Of a stretch of 36,121 nucleotides of DNA, positions 32,822-36,121 are shown one piece after another (positions within the stretch are counted from its first letter, which is position 1; each line of letters opens with the position of its first letter). Position numbers and translations under genes: made by a program. Source of the DNA: an uncultured Gammaproteobacteria bacterium (GTDB lineage: Bacteria > Pseudomonadota > Gammaproteobacteria > Nitrosococcales > Methylophagaceae); NCBI GenBank assembly GCA_905479985.1, contig CAJQOM010000040.1:1-36121 (forward strand), given 5' to 3'. The notes beneath the pieces are model-generated. The model was given only the letters and a program-made list of their open reading frames with translations. It was not told the DNA's origin and ran no database searches.

Positions 32822-32995
32822 CAATCTTTGAGGTGCTCTGTCATTGCTGACAGCGTTAAAAGGGAAGTTGGTGTAAGACCAACACTGCCCCCGCAACGGT
32901 AAGCGTTGAACACAAATCAGAAAAAACTATTGAGAAATATAGAACAAGATTTGTTAGGTGAAAACTGCAACGTAAGTCCGGAAACCTGCCCAAAG
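32822..32995 (+). ncRNA. Cobalamin riboswitch controlling btuB
   Basis: The plus strand has GGGAAGTTGGTG and ACTGCCCCCGCAACGGTA (about 32862-32900) and a canonical B12 box AAGTCCGGAAACCTGCC (about 32974-32990). The aptamer ends about 75 bases before the btuB ATG. It shares the core with the opposite riboswitch but has a longer variable segment. Confidence 0.95.
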
Positions 32996-33001
32996 TATCA
33001 T

Positions 33002-33023
33002 CACAACCTTGCTGGTTGTGTTT
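33002..33023 (+). terminator. Hairpin after the btuB riboswitch, likely expression platform
   Basis: CACAACC-TTGCT-GGTTGTG is a perfect 7-bp stem followed by TTTA, just after the B12 box. It may be the ligand-controlled terminator or anti-antiterminator of the btuB riboswitch. The short T-run makes a translational mechanism equally possible. Confidence 0.5.
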
Positions 33024-33068
33024 ACCCTTGAATTTGGATCGCGGGTGAGCGAATCCTTCGGAGCAACA

Positions 33069-34892
33069 ATGAAACAATCTTACGGGCTTAACGCCCTACG
33101 TACTTCTGTACGTCTTACTTTAGCTGCAATTGCGGTTTCAACCTTTTCTCTCTCAGCTACAGCAAATGAGCAGTTAAAAACAATGACGGTAACTGCTAAC
33201 CGCATGCCATCAGTCAATGTCTTAGTCCCAACAACGGTGATTACACGTGAAGATATTGAGCGGCTACAAATTAATGATTTATCAACACTATTATCGCGAC
33301 AAGTTGGAATTGATCTGGCGGTAAATGGGGGGATTGGTAAATCAAGTAGTATTTTTATACGAGGCACCAATTCTGATCATGTTTTAGTGCTGATAGATGG
33401 CGTTAAATGGCATTCTGCAACATTAGGTACAGCTTCATTTCAACACTTTCCTGTTGAGCAGATTGAGCGAGTTGAAATCGTACGTGGCCCACGTTCTGGT
33501 TTGTATGGCGCCGAAGCGATTGGTGGTGTCATTCAAATATTTACGCGCCGAGGTCAGCAAGGTGTTAACCCTTATGCCAAAATTTCTTACGGTACTCATG
33601 ATGCCAAACAGGCAACTGTTGGGCTGAGCGGCGGTAATGAACAGACAACATATAGTCTGAACTTTAATCATCAATCAACAGAGGGTATTGATGCACGGGT
33701 AACCAATGCTCCAGATGATGATGGTTATCGAAATAACAGTGTCTCGGCTAATTTACAGCATCAAATCAATGATAATTTAAACGTGGGACTTAACTTCCTT
33801 AGAGCAGAGGCAAGCAATCAATTTGATGCCTTTTCTGGTGACGATCGTGTTTCTGATGAAACAGTACAACAAGTTATTGGCACCGAAATCGCTTGGCAAA
33901 TTAGTGATAGATGGTTAGCGTCCTTTGCGTTTAGTGAATCACGAGATCAAGCAGATAATTTCAACAATAGTGCAGCTGATGGCACCTTTAATACGCGGCA
34001 TCGTTTTTTCAATATCACCAATACGTTTGATTTAGCGCCTAACCATACCTTGAACCTAGGGCTGGATTATGAAAATGATTATGTTGATGGCTCAACCGAT
34101 TATCAGGAAACATCTCGGGATAACAGGGCGGTTTTTATGAGTTGGCAGAGCAATGTAAATAAACATAGTTGGTTTATCAGTGGCCGACATGACAATAATG
34201 AAGCCTTTGGCAGTCATAATACAGGCACAGCAGAGTGGGGGTATTGGCTACAAGATAATTTACAATTTAGTTTAAATTATGGCACCGCCTTTAAAGAGCC
34301 AACATTTAACGATTTATATTTTCCTGATGTTGGCTTCTTTATAGGCAATTCTCAATTGCAGCCAGAAAAATCAAATAGCTTTGCTATGAATATTAACGGT
34401 TATCAGAGTTGGGGTAATTGGGGCATTAATATCTACAATACACATATTCGTGATCTCATAGTCTATCAATTCCCACAAAATGAAAATGTAGATCGCGCTT
34501 CAATTTCAGGTATCGAATTTGAAGCAGAAACACAGATAGCAGGATTGGATATTGCATTTAATGCAACAATTTTAGACCCGACAGACAATGTAACTGGAAA
34601 TATTTTACCGCGTCGAGCAAAACGATTAGCTAATCTCCACATGGATAAACAATGGGGAGCGTGGTCAGTAGGTGCTAGTTGGAAAGTGAGTTCTTATCGT
34701 TATGATAATGCTGCTAACACAACTCGACTCAGTGGTTATGGTATTGTTGATGTGCGCGCGGCTTATCAATTAGATCAAGACTGGTCTATTCAGGCTAGTG
34801 TAAGCAATCTATTTGATAAGGAATATCAAACGATTAATAATTACAATAGCTTAGATACTATTGGAATGGTTAGCCTATCTTATACGCCATAA
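33069..34892 (+). CDS. btuB: TonB-dependent vitamin B12 receptor
   Basis: A 607-residue outer-membrane receptor, close to the E. coli BtuB length. The signal peptide is about 1-32, and the TonB box is TMTVTAN (about 38-44). The plug domain has IFIRGTNSDHVLVLIDGVKW, IERVEIVRGPRSGLYGAEAI and GGVIQIFTRRG. A 22-strand-type barrel includes YGTAFKEPTFNDLYFPD and LQPEKSN. ATG 33069 is chosen because it starts the signal peptide and has CGGAG upstream; a TTG at 33009 sits in the loop of the riboswitch hairpin and is unlikely. The C terminus ends SYTP rather than in Phe, slightly unusual for a barrel. Confidence 0.95.
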   Translation: MKQSYGLNALRTSVRLTLAAIAVSTFSLSATANEQLKTMTVTANRMPSVNVLVPTTVITREDIERLQINDLSTLLSRQVGIDLAVNGGIGKSSSIFIRGTNSDHVLVLIDGVKWHSATLGTASFQHFPVEQIERVEIVRGPRSGLYGAEAIGGVIQIFTRRGQQGVNPYAKISYGTHDAKQATVGLSGGNEQTTYSLNFNHQSTEGIDARVTNAPDDDGYRNNSVSANLQHQINDNLNVGLNFLRAEASNQFDAFSGDDRVSDETVQQVIGTEIAWQISDRWLASFAFSESRDQADNFNNSAADGTFNTRHRFFNITNTFDLAPNHTLNLGLDYENDYVDGSTDYQETSRDNRAVFMSWQSNVNKHSWFISGRHDNNEAFGSHNTGTAEWGYWLQDNLQFSLNYGTAFKEPTFNDLYFPDVGFFIGNSQLQPEKSNSFAMNINGYQSWGNWGINIYNTHIRDLIVYQFPQNENVDRASISGIEFEAETQIAGLDIAFNATILDPTDNVTGNILPRRAKRLANLHMDKQWGAWSVGASWKVSSYRYDNAANTTRLSGYGIVDVRAAYQLDQDWSIQASVSNLFDKEYQTINNYNSLDTIGMVSLSYTP

Positions 34893-34903
34893 TTTAGATT
34901 TAA

Positions 34904-34937
34904 TTTCAGGCTCACAGATTATTCTGTGAGCCTGAAA
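34904..34937. terminator. Strong bidirectional terminator between btuB and cobC
   Basis: A perfect 15-bp stem (TTTCAGGCTCACAGA and TCTGTGAGCCTGAAA) closes a four-base loop TTAT, exactly between the converging btuB and cobC stops. The A/T-rich ends give T-runs on both strands, so it should terminate both transcripts. Confidence 0.85.
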
Positions 34938-34943
34938 TAATGT

Positions 34944-35552
34944 TTATAAATTACCGCCATGAAAGCTCAAAGTAGCCGGGTATCCATCATATTGTTTGAT
35001 TCTACTAAGACAAGCATAAGGCACTTCTAACTGAAACATATTAGTTGCAGGGAAGCCTAATACTTGACTGATAATAGTTCTAATTACACCACCATGAGTC
35101 ACGAGTAAACAATGTTCTATCTGTTCCTTGTATAGTGAGTGTAATAATTCTTGCCAAGCTGTCATTACACGTAATTCAAAATCTTTATAAGCTTCCCCAC
35201 CGGGTGGTAATACTGAGGTAGGATCCTGTCTAAACTGGTTAAGATGCTCAGATTCTTCACTTTTATAAATATCAGTTAATAACTGACCGTCCCATCGGCC
35301 AAAATTTATTTCTTGGAATCTATTATCTATAGAGAATGGTAAGGATAATCGTTGAGACAGTTCTTCTGAAAAGGCGCTGCACCTTTGAAGTGGTGAACTT
35401 ACCACCTTATTCCAAGATATATTTTTGCTGGAGAAGATAGAGCGCATTTGTTGCCAGCCTAATGTTGTTAATGGCTCATCTGTCATTCCTAACAGTTTTT
35501 TACCCCCAGCAGCATCGCCATGCCTTAATAAATCAATTGTTATGTTTTTCAT
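34944..35552 (-). CDS. cobC: Alpha-ribazole phosphatase-like histidine phosphatase
   Basis: A 202-residue histidine phosphatase of the CobC type. The motifs are LLRHGDAAG with nucleophile His11, MTDEPLTTLGWQQM, VVSSPLQRC, FQEINFGRWDGQ, and LLVTHGGVIRTI with the second His. CobC removes the phosphate from alpha-ribazole phosphate or adenosylcobalamin phosphate at the end of the pathway. General histidine phosphatases look similar, but the position beside btuB and the cob operon supports CobC. The ribosome site is weak, and it is transcribed apart from the main operon with no riboswitch seen upstream. Confidence 0.88.
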   Translation of the reverse strand: MKNITIDLLRHGDAAGGKKLLGMTDEPLTTLGWQQMRSIFSSKNISWNKVVSSPLQRCSAFSEELSQRLSLPFSIDNRFQEINFGRWDGQLLTDIYKSEESEHLNQFRQDPTSVLPPGGEAYKDFELRVMTAWQELLHSLYKEQIEHCLLVTHGGVIRTIISQVLGFPATNMFQLEVPYACLSRIKQYDGYPATLSFHGGNL

Positions 35553-35636
35553 TAATAAATAATGACATGATTAGAAAGGCTCCGCTATTAATCGAAGTGA
35601 AATTACTTACGTTTAATAATGATTTTATCACCACCG

Positions 35637-35657
35637 CCTACAATTTTTCATTGTAGG
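35637..35657. repeat. Small hairpin upstream of cobC
   Basis: CCTACAA and TTGTAGG form a 7-bp stem around TTTTTCA, about 85 bases before the cobC start on the minus strand. The ACCGCCTAC left edge is shared with the hairpin at 32657-32676, which suggests a dispersed small palindrome or a common regulatory element. Confidence 0.35.
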
Positions 35658-35949
35658 ATTCTACTAGTTTGCTGTTGCTACGAGTTGACGAATTCGCTTA
35701 ATGAGTTGGTTAATAATTGTGCTGGACTCATTCGTTAGTCCTTTATTATTTTGTAGCAGGCTCTTCCGCAGGTATAGCTGGGTATCTGTAGCGTGAGAGC
35801 CTCTGGAAGGTGTAATGGTTTAATAATTCGGCACATCTCTACTAGAGACAATATAATAAAACATCGAAGTAACCTTGACATGAGGTCAGTCTATATTAAG
35901 ACAGAAGGCCTAGCCTGAAATAAGCTAAACATTCGTTATATTATAGTAC

Positions 35950-36002
35950 ACAGGGAGGGAATCGAACCAGCTCGCCGTTTAAGGCGAAGGATTTTAATAC
36001 CT
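35950..36002 (-). pseudogene. Second tRNA-Leu-like 3' fragment, degenerate
   Basis: On the minus strand it reads an anticodon-loop-like TTAAAATCC. A class-II variable arm TCGCC-TTAAAC-GGCGA follows, then GCTGG-TTCGATT-CCCTC, where the T stem does not pair properly. The 5' half is missing and the 3' end is degenerate. It parallels the fragment at 23199-23254, so the two may be old attachment-site remnants bracketing the B12 locus. Confidence 0.45.
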
Positions 36003-36121
36003 TTTGTCTAAAGCCAAAACACTTATGTATTCTACAGCCTCAGATGAGCTCAGTAGTTAAATAAATGACTGCTTTTGGCACGCAAGCGACAATTAGCTTC
36101 ATGGGCAGCACCCGACCCAAA

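Larger units (their letters stand above)
35553..36121. other. Gene-free right end with tRNA-like remnant
   Basis: No credible gene is seen in these 569 bases on either strand. They contain the upstream region of cobC, a hairpin at 35637-35657 (CCTACAA-TTTTTCA-TTGTAGG), a tRNA-Leu-like fragment (35950-36002), and at the very end GACCCAAA, which may be the start of another copy of the palindromic repeat. Confidence 0.5.

Noticed and set aside
33009-33068. Upstream TTG start for btuB
   Set aside because: It lies in the loop of the hairpin after the riboswitch and would place 20 non-signal residues before a clear signal peptide at 33069.
35950-36002. A functional tRNA-Leu gene
   Set aside because: The 5' acceptor and D arm are missing and the T stem does not pair; called only as a fragment.
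1-36121. CRISPR array, rRNA genes or prophage structural genes
   Set aside because: No regularly spaced repeats, rRNA motifs or phage capsid/tail-like proteins were seen on either strand.

Overview
The window looks like chromosome of an aerobic, moderately AT-rich gammaproteobacterium, probably marine. Three things suggest this: outer-membrane components (MlaA, BtuB, a PlpD-type autotransporter), oxygen-dependent BluB with the late cobalamin pathway, and a sulfatase/DUF3604 repertoire common in marine bacteria. A relative of Cycloclasticus or Methylophaga is plausible, but the species cannot be fixed from this sequence alone.

Layout. (1) Positions 1-141 are the inner end of an IS30-family element whose transposase runs off the left edge. 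(2) Positions 142-21899 form a 21.8-kb accessory module. It begins with a FixL/FixJ-like two-component pair (416-2987) and a receiver-like protein lacking the phospho-acceptor Asp (3232-3606). A tightly packed plus-strand run follows: DUF3604 PHP-like protein, PpiC-type isomerase, HupE/UreJ-type membrane protein, beta-barrel protein, alpha/beta hydrolase, MlaA lipoprotein and OmpW-like barrel. Then come an arylsulfatase with its own formylglycine-generating enzyme, a small lipoprotein, a phospholipase-D-like lipoprotein, a DUF3313 protein, a patatin/PlpD autotransporter, a SpoIIAA-like protein, another lipoprotein and an opposing surface-antigen-like protein. (3) Positions 21900-23127 hold a second IS30-family copy, inverted relative to the first and frameshifted. 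(4) Positions 23199-23254 carry a tRNA-Leu-like 3' fragment. (5) Positions 23598-32410 are a minus-strand, translationally coupled cobalamin operon (ECF-S-like protein, cobB/cbiA, bluB, cbiB, cobD, cobQ, cobU, cobT, cobS, cobO) behind a B12 riboswitch. A second B12 riboswitch drives btuB on the plus strand, and cobC converges on btuB across a strong hairpin. (6) The last 570 bases hold no gene but a second tRNA-Leu-like fragment.

How the genes fit together. In the IS-bounded module nearly every product carries a signal peptide, lipobox or membrane anchor, and several act on esters: sulfatase plus maturase, serine hydrolase, PLD, patatin. MlaA and several barrels accompany them. The most economical reading is a sensor-controlled envelope system for taking up or remodelling a lipid-like or sulfated ester; this is inference. 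The B12 locus covers a,c-diamidation, adenosylation, amidation, aminopropanol arm, nucleotide loop, DMB synthesis and uptake. It has no corrin-ring assembly genes in this window.

The strongest candidates for something undescribed are the exported ester-hydrolysis module with its pseudo-receiver, the perfect 19-bp hairpin inside the patatin signal-peptide codons, the sulfatase with Asp where the family usually has a catalytic His, and the tRNA-Leu fragments at both ends of the B12 locus.
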